Positions 44,442-54,035 of a stretch of 64,000 bases of DNA are shown here, piece after piece. How positions within the stretch are numbered: the first letter of the stretch is position 1; each line of letters starts with the position of its first letter. The notes under the pieces were generated by a model. It saw only the letters and a list, made by a program, of their open reading frames with translations. It was not told the origin of the DNA and made no database searches. This DNA is from Proteobacteria bacterium DTSAM18. GTDB taxonomy: Bacteria; Myxococcota_A; UBA796; GCA-2862545. The stretch covers positions 372,001 through 436,000 of the forward strand of contig JARACJ010000002.1 in NCBI GenBank assembly GCA_028767165.1, written 5' to 3'. A program made the translations under genes and the position numbers.

Positions 44442-45719
44442 TCAGACGGCGTCGTCCAGCTGGGCGAGGCTCGTCTCGAGTCCGGGCAACGTGGGGTCGA
44501 GGGCGCGCACCCGCTGCAGATCCTCGCGGGCCCTCGTGACGTTCTGCGCGTAGTAGTAGCAGAGTCCTCGGCGGTAGAGCGCCATGATCGAGTTGCTGTG
44601 CTGCCTCAGTACGCGCGAGTAGTGGGGGATGGCCATCTCGTAGGACTTGTCGCGGAAGAACAGGTCGCCGTAGCAGTGGTGCAGGTCCGGGTGGTGGGGC
44701 GCGAGTCGCTCGGCACGGAGCAGATCGGAGGCCGCCTGGGCGAGCTGACCGCCGTCGGTGAACAGCCGGGCGCGGGCCAGGCGGGCATCGAGGTGGCCCG
44801 GGAGGACGTCGAGCACGTCGGTGTACAGCCCGATGGCCTCCTGGGGCGCCATCGTGGTGCGCTCCTGTGCACGGCGAAGCCAGGACTGCACCTCGGAGGG
44901 GGACGCGGGCTCCACCGTGGTGGTGGGCTGCTTGCGCCGGCGCGTGGTGGCCGGGCGGATGACGAGGCGGTCGGTGGGCTCGGACAGGATGTAGTCGCGG
45001 CTGTCGAGGGAGGAGACCTGCACCGTGTCGGCCTGGGGCTCGGCATCACGGAGCCAGGCGTCGTCCTCGTCCGGGAAGGGGGCCGAGCGCACCCGGGCGG
45101 GGACCAGCTCATCGAGCCCGATGTCCGACGCGCGGACCGCCGCGGCGAAGGTGCTCAGCGACGGACCCGTGAAGTCCTTGCCCGCCGAGGCGCCGAGCTC
45201 GACGATGGGCTGCACCGCCTGGTGGACCCAGGAGGCGGTGCCCTGCTCCGGGGCGTGCTGCGGAGGGGGACCGCTGTGTTCGTCCCCGTGCAGGATCGCC
45301 TGGGAGGGAGGCCCGTGGTCGAACCGGACGAGGAAGTCGTCGTCGGCCGGGTCGGGGGCGGTCCGCGGGGTGGCCACGTGCTTGCGGATCAGGCGGGGCT
45401 CCGGCGCGGGCCCGGGCGAGACGAACGGTGCTTCCGGTGCGTCGGAAGCTGTGGACACGGTCTGCATCACGTTGTCGGGGACGGAGGCCGACGTGGTGCG
45501 CGGGTACGACGTCGCGCCACCCACCATCGCGGACTCCGCGAGGACCTGGAGCATCGCGGCCTCGTGGCGGAGCTCGGCGGCCCTGCGCACGAGGGGGGAG
45601 GGCACCACGGTGGGCCCACCGGTTCGCACCGAGGGAAGGCCGTGGACGAGAGCCGCCGCCCGCAGGGTGTCGGACATCGCCTGCAGTCGCCGGGTGAGTG
45701 CCTCCGCCGGCTCGCTCAT
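44442..45719 (-). CDS. TPR protein with long disordered N-terminus
   Basis: 425 residues from an ATG overlapping the upstream stop (ATGA). The first 260 are mostly Pro/Ala/Asp-rich and probably disordered, with patches such as LVRFDHGPPSQ. From about 300 three to four TPR units follow (PQEAIGLYTDVLDVLPGHLD, DLFFRDKSYEMAIPHYSRVL, ALYRRGLCYYYAQNVTRARE). A cytoplasmic protein-binding scaffold for the operon is likely; the partner is probably the coiled-coil protein encoded just upstream. Confidence 0.82.
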   Translation of the reverse strand: MSEPAEALTRRLQAMSDTLRAAALVHGLPSVRTGGPTVVPSPLVRRAAELRHEAAMLQVLAESAMVGGATSYPRTTSASVPDNVMQTVSTASDAPEAPFVSPGPAPEPRLIRKHVATPRTAPDPADDDFLVRFDHGPPSQAILHGDEHSGPPPQHAPEQGTASWVHQAVQPIVELGASAGKDFTGPSLSTFAAAVRASDIGLDELVPARVRSAPFPDEDDAWLRDAEPQADTVQVSSLDSRDYILSEPTDRLVIRPATTRRRKQPTTTVEPASPSEVQSWLRRAQERTTMAPQEAIGLYTDVLDVLPGHLDARLARARLFTDGGQLAQAASDLLRAERLAPHHPDLHHCYGDLFFRDKSYEMAIPHYSRVLRQHSNSIMALYRRGLCYYYAQNVTRAREDLQRVRALDPTLPGLETSLAQLDDAV

Positions 45720-46042
45720 GCTTCGGTGGATCCGGTCTGTGCCCGGATGGCCGTGCGGGTGGCCTTGAGGGTCTGGATGGCCTGCATGAGGTTCTGCACC
45801 TCCGCCTCGAGGCCCTCGACCTCCTCCCGGAGGACCGCCTCCTCCTCCCGGAGGGGCGCCAGGCGCGCGGTGAGCCGCTCGGCGAGCGCCCGGTGGCGCT
45901 GGATGTCGCGCTGCACCTGGGTGAGCTCGGCCGTGAGCACCCTCGTGGTCTCCATCTGGGAGAGGAGCGCCTCCATCTGGGACTCCAGGTGGCGCTCGAG
46001 TTGGCTCTTCAGCTGCTGCAGGACGGGATCGTGGGCCGACAC
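45716..46042 (-). CDS. Short coiled-coil protein
   Basis: 108 residues if it starts at the GTG at 46042, with GGAG 5 bases upstream; a GTG two codons earlier (46048) is possible but too close to the site. Almost wholly a coiled coil: LLSQMETTRVLTAELTQVQR then APLREEEAVLREEVEGLEAE. No Cys or membrane span. Its stop overlaps the TPR gene start by 4 bases. A dimeric rod that binds the TPR protein is a reasonable guess. Confidence 0.78.
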   Translation of the reverse strand: MSAHDPVLQQLKSQLERHLESQMEALLSQMETTRVLTAELTQVQRDIQRHRALAERLTARLAPLREEEAVLREEVEGLEAEVQNLMQAIQTLKATRTAIRAQTGSTEA

Positions 46043-46094
46043 GGACACTCCAGGTCAGGGACGCCGATGCTAGCACAGCGCCCTGTGAGGGGGA

Positions 46095-46475
46095 TCAGCG
46101 GTCTGCGCCGCGAGGATGGGGATGCCATCGGCCGGAGCGGATGGTGCGGCCTCCGTGGTCCTCGGGGTGCTCCATCACCCATGCCCAGGCGGCGAAGTGG
46201 ATGCCACCCGAGTGGACCTCCACCAGCCGACGCTCGTACAGTCCCTGGCCCACGCCCTTGTACAGGTCCAGCATCTGCAGGACGGCATCCGGTATCGGGT
46301 CGATCCACTCCCCGAAGACCTTGCCGTCGCCTCCTGGGCGCATGGCGGGGTAGCCCGCCCGGAGCCGGTACAGCTCTCCCTGGACCCATCCCGGATGGCG
46401 ACGACTGCGCTGGAGCAGGTGGCTCTGGCTGCCCTGGTCGAGAAAGGTGCCGTACAGGAAGAGGGGATGGCTCAC
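46095..46475 (-). CDS. Gamma-glutamylcyclotransferase-like protein
   Basis: 126 residues from a GTG overlapping the stop of the helix-turn-helix gene (GTGA). The start MSHPLFLYGTFLDQG has the YGTF substrate loop of the GGCT/AIG2 fold, with the strands VQGELYRLRAGYPAM and a Glu in VFGEWIDP where the family has its catalytic acid. GGCT enzymes turn gamma-glutamyl peptides or gamma-glutamylamines into 5-oxoproline. The substrate is unknown. Confidence 0.83.
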   Translation of the reverse strand: MSHPLFLYGTFLDQGSQSHLLQRSRRHPGWVQGELYRLRAGYPAMRPGGDGKVFGEWIDPIPDAVLQMLDLYKGVGQGLYERRLVEVHSGGIHFAAWAWVMEHPEDHGGRTIRSGRWHPHPRGADR

Positions 46476-48133
46476 GGGTCTCCGGTGGTCTGGGTCTGCA
46501 GCCAGGAGGCGAAGGCACTGGCGAGGGGTTCGAGGTGCGTGAGTAGCTCGCGCTCCTCGGCGTCGTCGCGCAGCTGCGCAAAGAACAGGTCGTGAAGCAT
46601 CGCCTTGTCGTCGGTCTGCACCACCATCCCGTGCCGCTCGAGCAGGCCCATCACCACCCGTGCGCTCTGTCCGCCACGAGGACGCCGGCTGACCACCCAC
46701 CCGCGGGCACGGCCGAAGGCGTCGACCACGTCGAGCAGATCCCCGAGGACGTGGCGGTGGCTGCGGACGAGCCAGCGGCCGTGGTGGTGGGTGATCGACA
46801 GCCCCAGATCCCGGGTGCGGTGCACGTACAGCGCGGCCACGATGAGCGTGACGTAGGGCACGTGGGTGAGCATCCGTTGACGGATGGAGCGTTGGTCGGC
46901 GATGGCGCGGGGCAGCAGCTCGCCGGGGTGGATGACGCCACCATGGGCCACCGTGGGGCGGTAGGCGAGGGTGGGGACGCCCACGGCATCGGTGCGGTGA
47001 CGGGCATTTCGGAGCCTGCCATTGAGCCCGGCCACGCCCTCCCACAGCTGCGCCAGGGATGGAGGGAGGGTGATCAGCAGGTCGGGGCGCTCCCAGAGCA
47101 TCAGGAAGGGGCGCGCCGGGGAGGGCGCCGGTGGGGGCCCGACATCCGGTGAGGTGCGGGGCATGGAGTCGATGCTCCGGTCGCGAAGCACCCGGGCCAG
47201 ATCCTCCTGCAGCTGTTCGGGCTTGAGCTCGTGCCCGAACAGGCGGCGGTCCCACAGGCGGTATCGCTGGGAGAGCCGCTCGAGGTAGCGGGGCTTGTCG
47301 ACCAGGCGCTGGACCTCCTCGAGGTGGGCCCGCCAGCCGCCGTCGGTCAGGATGATCGACTGGGCCGAGGCCGCCATCTCGGCCCGCTCCACGGCCGCAC
47401 GGCTCACCACCAGACGCTCTCCCACACGGTGCGCGTCGCCCCGCTGCAGGGCCAGATCGATGTAGCCACCGATGGGGATCGCCTGGGCGCCCGCGCTGTC
47501 GAGCAGCCCACGCACGTGACCGAGGGTCAGCTCGCCGTAGTCGAGGAGGTAGCACAGGATGTAGCGGTAGATCTCGGGGTTGAAGCTGCGGCCGTGCTTG
47601 AGCTGGATGGGCGCCGGGGCCTTCATGGCGGGTGTCTGGGCGAGGGGGAGCTGCAGCTGTCCGGGTCCCTCCTCGATGGCCGCCTCGTCGGACAGGGCGG
47701 GGGCGATCAGGCCCCGGATGGCGGACGTGCGCCGCTGCACCGTGGACCAGGCGAGCTGGGGACTGGCTCGCTGGATGGCCCGCTCGATGTCGCGATCCGT
47801 GGGACGGCCGCCGCTGGCCTGCAGCAGCCCGGCCACGAAGGGCTGGCTGAGCACCGAGCGCACGTAGAGCTCCTGGCGCGCGGGCCCACCGTAGACGTAG
47901 GACAGCCCCTGCGGGCTCAGGACGGGCTCGGGGTCGTCGGTGAGGAACGACAGCCACTGCCCGGCCTGCTGGTAGTAGCGCACGGTGCGTCCATCGACGC
48001 CGAGCGCCTCCTGCAGGCCGCGGGTGGAGCGCACGCCCCTTGCGATCATCTCCAGCAGGTGGGTGAGCAGCTGCGGGGAATTCGCGTTGGGAATGACCGT
48101 ACCGATCACCTCGGCCGTCGTCGTGGCTCTCAT
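46472..48133 (-). CDS. Helix-turn-helix-type protein, first gene of the GGCT/GATase operon
   Basis: 553 residues, GGAGG 9 bases upstream. The first 60 read as a winged helix (LLTHLLEMIARGVRSTRGLQ, ALGVDGRTVRYYQQAGQWLS). Residues about 75-145 (RPTDRDIERAIQRASPQLAW, STVQRRTSAIRGLI) resemble a domain associated with restriction or AAA genes, as I recall it; this is weak. A second similar helical unit follows at 175-240. The rest has no recognised fold. No nuclease motif is visible. It may regulate its own operon. Confidence 0.65.
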   Translation of the reverse strand: MRATTTAEVIGTVIPNANSPQLLTHLLEMIARGVRSTRGLQEALGVDGRTVRYYQQAGQWLSFLTDDPEPVLSPQGLSYVYGGPARQELYVRSVLSQPFVAGLLQASGGRPTDRDIERAIQRASPQLAWSTVQRRTSAIRGLIAPALSDEAAIEEGPGQLQLPLAQTPAMKAPAPIQLKHGRSFNPEIYRYILCYLLDYGELTLGHVRGLLDSAGAQAIPIGGYIDLALQRGDAHRVGERLVVSRAAVERAEMAASAQSIILTDGGWRAHLEEVQRLVDKPRYLERLSQRYRLWDRRLFGHELKPEQLQEDLARVLRDRSIDSMPRTSPDVGPPPAPSPARPFLMLWERPDLLITLPPSLAQLWEGVAGLNGRLRNARHRTDAVGVPTLAYRPTVAHGGVIHPGELLPRAIADQRSIRQRMLTHVPYVTLIVAALYVHRTRDLGLSITHHHGRWLVRSHRHVLGDLLDVVDAFGRARGWVVSRRPRGGQSARVVMGLLERHGMVVQTDDKAMLHDLFFAQLRDDAEERELLTHLEPLASAFASWLQTQTTGDP

Positions 48134-48211
48134 CAGGTGCCCCCTCCAGTGACCTTGGGATGATACTCCCGCGAGGCCGGGATCTGGAAGGCGAACCGCC
48201 CCCGGGGGGGA

Positions 48212-49138
48212 TCAGTCCTCGGGGACGTCGAACTCGAACTCGATCTCGTCTCCGAGCTTCTCCTCGAGGTATGCCCGCAGACGCTTCTTCATGCGCGCCT
48301 CCACCTGACGCACACGCTCCTTGGACACGCCGAACTCCTCGCCGAGCGCCGACAGGCTCACCGGGTCGACCGCCACGAGGCGCTTGTCCCAGATGGTGCG
48401 TTCGCGATCGTCCTTGAGCGTGGTGGCGAACTCGTCGAGCTGGGTCTTCACGAGGGCGCCGAACTCGTTGTTGGCGGCCTGGTTCTCGGGGTTCTGGGGG
48501 TTGTCCTCGGGGACGACCTCGCCGAGCGTGCGACCATCGGGATCATCGCCGGCGGGCGCGTGCAGCGACAGGGCCGGTGCGCGAAGGTGGATGTCGACCG
48601 CGCGGATCTCCTTGGGGGCCACGCCGAGCTGTTCGGCCAGCCGGGCCTCGGTGGGATCGATGCCCTGCTCGATCAGGCGATCGCGGGCCTTCTGCAGCTG
48701 GAAGAACAGCTTGCGGCCGGCGCGGGTGCTCCCGAGGCGGACCATGCGGAAGTTGTCCAGGAGGAACCGGTAGATCATCGCCCGGATCCAGTACTGGGCG
48801 TAGCTGGAGAAGCGGATCTCCCGGTAGGGGTCGTAGCGGGACAGGGCTTCCACCAGTCCCACGTTGCCCTCCTGGATGAGGTCGAGCACGTTCGCCCACT
48901 GACGGTGGAACTGGAACGCGATCTTGATGACGAGGCGCAGGTTCGCCGTGACGAGCTTCTCGGCCGCCTCCTGATCGCCGTACTCGTGGTAGGCGATGGC
49001 GGCTTCCTTCTCCTCCTCCGGTGTGAGCAGCGGGTAGCGGCGCACCTCGGCCAGGTACGCGGACAGCAGATCGTCCTTGCTCTTGGCCGGAGAGGTGTTG
49101 GAACGAGGGGCGAGCGCTTGCTTCTTCTCTTCAGCCAT
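48212..49138 (-). CDS. rpoH: RNA polymerase sigma-32 factor
   Basis: 308 residues. Region 2 is canonical (NLRLVIKIAFQFHRQWANVL, DLIQEGNVGLVEALSRYDP) and the RpoH box GRKLFFQLQK (141-150) identifies it as heat-shock sigma rather than RpoD. Region 4 has EFGVSKERVRQVEARMKKRL. It directs heat-shock transcription. The start overlaps the preceding phosphatase gene by 8 bases and lacks a good ribosome site. Trigger factor, clpP, clpX and lon, typical targets, follow 1.3 kb away on the other strand. Confidence 0.95.
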   Translation of the reverse strand: MAEEKKQALAPRSNTSPAKSKDDLLSAYLAEVRRYPLLTPEEEKEAAIAYHEYGDQEAAEKLVTANLRLVIKIAFQFHRQWANVLDLIQEGNVGLVEALSRYDPYREIRFSSYAQYWIRAMIYRFLLDNFRMVRLGSTRAGRKLFFQLQKARDRLIEQGIDPTEARLAEQLGVAPKEIRAVDIHLRAPALSLHAPAGDDPDGRTLGEVVPEDNPQNPENQAANNEFGALVKTQLDEFATTLKDDRERTIWDKRLVAVDPVSLSALGEEFGVSKERVRQVEARMKKRLRAYLEEKLGDEIEFEFDVPED

Positions 49139-49994
49139 GATCAACCAACGTGGTGTTCGAGGAGGCGAGCCGCTCCAGGGCCTGCAGGATGAGGGAGACG
49201 GCCTGCGGATGCCCGGCGATGAACGGCGTGTCGGGCGAAGACATGGGATCCAAAGGGGCCCCCGACAAGTCCACAATGCGGGCACCCACATGCTCGCAGG
49301 CCAACAGACCACAGCCAATGTCCCATATGCTCCAGCGGGAGATGATGGTGGCTGCGGCGGTGCCCCGGGCCACCTGCCACAGGTGTGCCGCGGTGGAGCC
49401 GAGGTTGCGGGTGCGACCCTCCCAGTCGACGGGTCCGACGCGGTGGGAGCCGGAGGGCACCAGCAGGGTGCGCGTGTAGCGATCGAGTTCCTCCTTCAAG
49501 GGCGGAAGGCGTCGGCCGTCCTCCCAGGCGCCGTCGCGGTCGACCATCAGCATGCGGCCGAGCACGGGTTGGTAGAAGCCACCATGGGTGAGCCGACCGC
49601 CTTCCACACGGCAGATGGTGGGTCCCCAGTGGGCGAGGCCCTCCGTGAACACGCGGGTGCCGTCGAGGGGGTCGATGAACCAGGTGCCCTTGCCGTGTTC
49701 GGGCCCGCCGGCGTCCGGACGCTCCTCGGACACGACGGCGTCCTCGGGAAACAGGCCCAGCAGTCCGTGCCACAGGATCTCGTCCGCGGCGCGATCGGCG
49801 TCCGTGACGGGGGTGCCGTCGCCCTTGGTGTGCACCTGGGCGGACTGCCAGAGGTCGAGGGAGACCCTTCCGGCGCGTACCAGGAGCTCGTGGAGGGGAC
49901 TTCGGGGATCTGCGACATCAGGGAGATGGTCGGACAACTTCGGATGCTCCTTCGCTTCCGGCGTTCCCATCGCACAGGAGGCGGAAAAATCCAA
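49131..49994 (-). CDS. Inositol monophosphatase family protein
   Basis: 287 residues; an ATG 8 codons later (MGTPEAK) is an alternative start. Metal site residues fit the family: VSEERP, IDPLDGTRVF and WSIWDIGCGLLACEHVGA. Members hydrolyse inositol phosphates, histidinol phosphate, 3'-phosphoadenosine phosphates or fructose bisphosphate, and the sequence alone does not decide which. Its end overlaps rpoH by 8 bases, suggesting co-transcription. Confidence 0.87.
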   Translation of the reverse strand: MDFSASCAMGTPEAKEHPKLSDHLPDVADPRSPLHELLVRAGRVSLDLWQSAQVHTKGDGTPVTDADRAADEILWHGLLGLFPEDAVVSEERPDAGGPEHGKGTWFIDPLDGTRVFTEGLAHWGPTICRVEGGRLTHGGFYQPVLGRMLMVDRDGAWEDGRRLPPLKEELDRYTRTLLVPSGSHRVGPVDWEGRTRNLGSTAAHLWQVARGTAAATIISRWSIWDIGCGLLACEHVGARIVDLSGAPLDPMSSPDTPFIAGHPQAVSLILQALERLASSNTTLVDHG

Positions 49995-50013
49995 AAAACT
50001 TGGGCTGACGTCC

Positions 50014-50042
50014 TTGCCAGGAGGGGGCAGGTTCGGTTAACT
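50014..50042 (+). promoter_or_regulatory. Candidate promoter of the tRNA-His/Lys/Leu cluster
   Basis: TTGCCA (50014-50019), a 17-base spacer and TTAACT (50037-50042). The -35 is a five-of-six match, the -10 three of six. Start would be about 30 bases before tRNA-His. Confidence 0.45.
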
Positions 50043-50081
50043 AGCGGCCGCGCTCGACGAGAGGAATCTCGGCGACGATGC

Positions 50082-50156
50082 GGTGAGTATAGTTCAGTTG
50101 GTTAGAACGCCGGATTGTGGTTCCGGAGGTCGTGGGTTCGAATCCCATTACTCACC
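50082..50156 (+). tRNA. tRNA-His (anticodon GTG)
   Basis: Acceptor arms GTGAGTA (50083-50089) and TACTCAC (50149-50155) pair perfectly, with the extra G at -1 (50082) opposite discriminator C that marks tRNA-His. Anticodon GTG in GATTGTGGTTC. CCA is not encoded. Confidence 0.96.
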
Positions 50157-50169
50157 CTTTCAATTTCAT

Positions 50170-50245
50170 GGGCCTATAGCTCAATTGGCAGAGCACCGGA
50201 CTCTTAATCCGTAGGTTCTAGGTTCGATTCCTAGTGGGCCCACCA
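50170..50245 (+). tRNA. tRNA-Lys (anticodon CTT)
   Basis: Acceptor arms GGGCCTA and TGGGCCC (one G-T pair), discriminator A, and an encoded CCA (50243-50245). Anticodon CTT in GACTCTTAATC. The first anticodon-stem pair is a C-T mismatch. It is 13 bases after tRNA-His. Confidence 0.95.
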
Positions 50246-50298
50246 TTTTTCTTTCGTAGTCGAATGCACTCCCGTGGGTGTCAATACCAACTCCATCT

Positions 50299-50380
50299 GC
50301 GAGAATGGCGGAATTGGTAGACGCGCTGGTTTTAGGTACCAGTGGGGTAACCCGTGGGGGTTCGACTCCCCCTTCTCGCA
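50299..50380 (+). tRNA. tRNA-Leu (anticodon TAG)
   Basis: 82 bases with the long variable arm of class II tRNAs (GGGGTAACCC). Acceptor arms GCGAGAA and TTCTCGC pair perfectly; anticodon TAG in GTTTTAGGTAC. CCA is not encoded. It precedes tig by 60 bases. Confidence 0.95.
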
Positions 50381-50440
50381 TTTTCACAACGCCCCGGCCC
50401 TCGACCATACGCCTTTGGGCTCGGGGGATTCGAGGGCGAC

Positions 50441-51745
50441 ATGAACATCGAAATCAATGCTGAGAACGCATACGCCCGCAAGGTGCTCGTTACGGTGCCT
50501 GCGGGTGATGTGCGTGCAGAGCTGGACAAGGCCTTCTCTTCCGTTGGCGGCAGCGCTCGTCTTCGTGGCTTCCGCAAGGGCAAGGTGCCCCGCAAGGTCC
50601 TCGAGGCTCGTTTCGGCCCCCAGATCAAGGTCGACGTGGCCAACGCGCTGATCCAGCGTGCCTACCAGGCCGCTCTCATCGATCACAAGCTCCAGGTCGT
50701 CTCCCAGCCCCAGCTCGTCGAGCAGGGCGAGGTGGCCCCCGGCTCCGACTTCACCTTCACCATCGCTCTCGAGGTGAAGCCCGAGGTCGAGGCCCAGACC
50801 TACACCGGTCTGTCCGTGCACTACCCCCAGTTCGAGGTGTCCGACGACGAGGTCGAGGCCGCCATCGAGCGTCGCCGCCAGGCACAGGCTCGCCTCTCCG
50901 AGGTCGAGGGCCGTGCAGTGGAAGAGGGCGACTCCGTGCAGGTCGAGCTCAAGGTGGTCGACGGTGACGACACCGTCGTCGACGAGCCCGGCACCCTGAT
51001 CCGCACCTCCGGTGACATCTGGTTCGCAGGCATCGAGTCCGCTCTCGTCGGCATGAACGTCGGCGACGAGAAGACCGAGACCATCGCCTTCGCAGAGTCC
51101 GCACGCAACGAGGCCGTGGCCGGCAAGGAGCTCTCCGCTTCCTTCAAGGTCCTGTCCATCCAGAGCCTCGTGGTCCCCGAGCTCGACGACGAGCTCGCCA
51201 AGGACCTCGGCTTCGAGGGTGGCGTCGAGGAGCTCACGGCCAAGACCCGCGACGAGCTCGCCAAGGGCCGTGAGGATGCCGCACGCAACCAGGCGCGCGC
51301 CAACTTGCTGCAGGCACTCATCGAGGCCAACGAGTTCGAGGTTCCCGCCGGCATGGTCGAGCAGAACCTCAACCTCCTGATGGAGGAGCTCAAGATCCAG
51401 CAGGCCTACATGGGCCGTGATCCCCGCACCATCTCCTTCAGCGACGCCCAGATCGCCGACCTCCGTCAGCGCGCTGCCTTCGCTGCCAAGGGTGGCCTGC
51501 TCCTCGAGTTCGTCTCCGCCAAGGAGAACATCGAGGTCACCGAGGCCGACCTCGAGGCCAAGTACGCCGAGCTGGCCGCCATGCGCGACCAGAGCGTCGA
51601 GGCCATCAAGGGCTTCTTCGTGAAGGACGAGGCCGTCGAGGATCTCCGTCAGCGCATCCTCGAGGAGAAGACCCTCGACTGGCTGCTCGAGAACGCCGAG
51701 ATCAGCCACGAGGCTCCCGCAGCAGAGGCAGCCGGCGAGGAGTGA
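50441..51745 (+). CDS. tig: Trigger factor
   Basis: 434 residues, full length. The N-terminal ribosome-binding domain has the signature GFRKGKVPRKVLEARFG, the PPIase domain lies at about 150-240 (EEGDSVQVELKVVDGDD), and the C-terminal chaperone arms end in a helix, ILEEKTLDWLLENAEI, with an Ala/Glu tail. A weak ribosome site (CGGGGGATTCGAGGG) precedes the ATG; earlier in-frame ATG overlaps tRNA-Leu and is not credible. It is a ribosome-associated chaperone, first of the tig-clpP-clpX-lon block. Confidence 0.97.
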   Translation: MNIEINAENAYARKVLVTVPAGDVRAELDKAFSSVGGSARLRGFRKGKVPRKVLEARFGPQIKVDVANALIQRAYQAALIDHKLQVVSQPQLVEQGEVAPGSDFTFTIALEVKPEVEAQTYTGLSVHYPQFEVSDDEVEAAIERRRQAQARLSEVEGRAVEEGDSVQVELKVVDGDDTVVDEPGTLIRTSGDIWFAGIESALVGMNVGDEKTETIAFAESARNEAVAGKELSASFKVLSIQSLVVPELDDELAKDLGFEGGVEELTAKTRDELAKGREDAARNQARANLLQALIEANEFEVPAGMVEQNLNLLMEELKIQQAYMGRDPRTISFSDAQIADLRQRAAFAAKGGLLLEFVSAKENIEVTEADLEAKYAELAAMRDQSVEAIKGFFVKDEAVEDLRQRILEEKTLDWLLENAEISHEAPAAEAAGEE

Positions 51746-51774
51746 TCCTCCCGGCTTTCCGCCGTACCGCTGTG

Positions 51775-51800
51775 CAGCCTGGCCTCTAGGGGCCGGGCTG
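51775..51800 (+). terminator. Hairpin after tig
   Basis: CAGCCTGGCC (51775-51784) and GGCCGGGCTG (51791-51800) pair with one T-G, loop of six; no clear T-run. Possible terminator or pause before clpP. Confidence 0.45.
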
Positions 51801-51816
51801 CCGTCGTCTTGGGCCT

Positions 51817-51844
51817 TTGACGCATCGGGACTGGTGTGTACGGT
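51817..51844 (+). promoter_or_regulatory. Weak promoter candidate for clpP
   Basis: TTGACG (51817-51822), 16 bases, TACGGT (51839-51844), in the 228-base gap between tig and clpP. Only the -35 is convincing. No match to the sigma-32 -10 (CCCCAT) was found. Confidence 0.3.
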
Positions 51845-51973
51845 GGGGGCCTTGTATTTCCTGTGTGATGTGGGCAACGTGGTCCGATGGGAAGGCGGAG
51901 CGCTGTGAATTGTGTTCCAGCGGCGTTACCCCCACGAAGCCTGGCCTGCCGACCAACTGGAGGAGCGGACACC

Positions 51974-52585
51974 ATGGACATCAAGAACTACGTCGTGCCG
52001 ATGGTGGTGGAGCAGTCCCACCGAGGTGAGCGCCGATACGACATCTGGTCCCGCCTGCTGGTGGACCGCATCATCTTCATCGGCACGCCGATCAACGACG
52101 AGATTGCCAACCTGGTGATCGCCCAGCTTCTCTTCCTCGAGTCGCAAGACCCGGAGAAGGAGATCTACCTGTACGTGAACACCCCCGGCGGCAGCATCAC
52201 CGCGGGCATGGCGATCTACGACACCATGCACTACATCCGCGCCCCCGTGAGCACCATCTGTGTGGGTCAGGCGGCCTCCATGGGCGCCTTGCTCCTCGCG
52301 GCCGGTGAGCCCGGCAAGCGCCGCATCCTGCCCCACAGCCGCGTGCTGATCCACCAGCCCCTCGGCGGTGTGCAGGGTCAGGCCTCGGACATCGAGATCC
52401 AGGCCAACGAGCTGCTGCGCTGGAAGAAGATCGTGAACGACGTCCTCGCGAAGCACACCGGCCAGCCGGTCGAGGTGGTCGCCCGCGACACCGAGCGCGA
52501 CAACATCATGAGCGCCGAAGAGGCCAAGGCCTACGGTCTGGTCGATGAGATCATCGACGCCAACTTCAAGCCCGAGCCCGTCTGA
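51974..52585 (+). CDS. clpP: ATP-dependent Clp protease proteolytic subunit
   Basis: 203 residues, normal for ClpP. Catalytic triad S102 in [12 protein letters not shown]127 in [10 protein letters not shown] and D176 in TERDN, with the expected spacing. AGGAG ends 8 bases before the ATG. It forms the tetradecameric peptidase that works with ClpX, encoded 60 bases downstream. A longer frame upstream is not needed. Confidence 0.98.
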   Translation: MDIKNYVVPMVVEQSHRGERRYDIWSRLLVDRIIFIGTPINDEIANLVIAQLLFLESQDPEKEIYLYVNTPGGSITAGMAIYDTMHYIRAPVSTICVGQAASMGALLLAAGEPGKRRILPHSRVLIHQPLGGVQGQASDIEIQANELLRWKKIVNDVLAKHTGQPVEVVARDTERDNIMSAEEAKAYGLVDEIIDANFKPEPV

Positions 52586-52645
52586 TCCCAGACGGCCGGG
52601 CGTGGGTCGCATCCTCCCTTCCCTTCCCTTCGCAAGCGGGTCCCC

Positions 52646-53875
<1,230 letters not shown>

Positions 53876-53899
53876 GGCGCACGCGGCGCCGAAGCATGG

Positions 53900-53930
53900 A
53901 GCGGGCGGGCCGATGGCCGGCCCGCTTTTT
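53900..53930 (+). terminator. Rho-independent terminator after clpX
   Basis: A 12-base arm AGCGGGCGGGCC and its near-complement GGCCGGCCCGCT (11 of 12 pairs), three-base loop GAT, ending in TTTTT. The strongest protein-gene terminator in the window. Confidence 0.9.
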
Positions 53931-54035
53931 CGTAGGGGCAAGTCCGGACGGATGCCCGCTGGCGTTGACACGGCGCAGGGTGGGGGCACCGATCCACGGC
54001 AGTTGCGGTAGGATGGCGACTGCACAGAGGTGATG

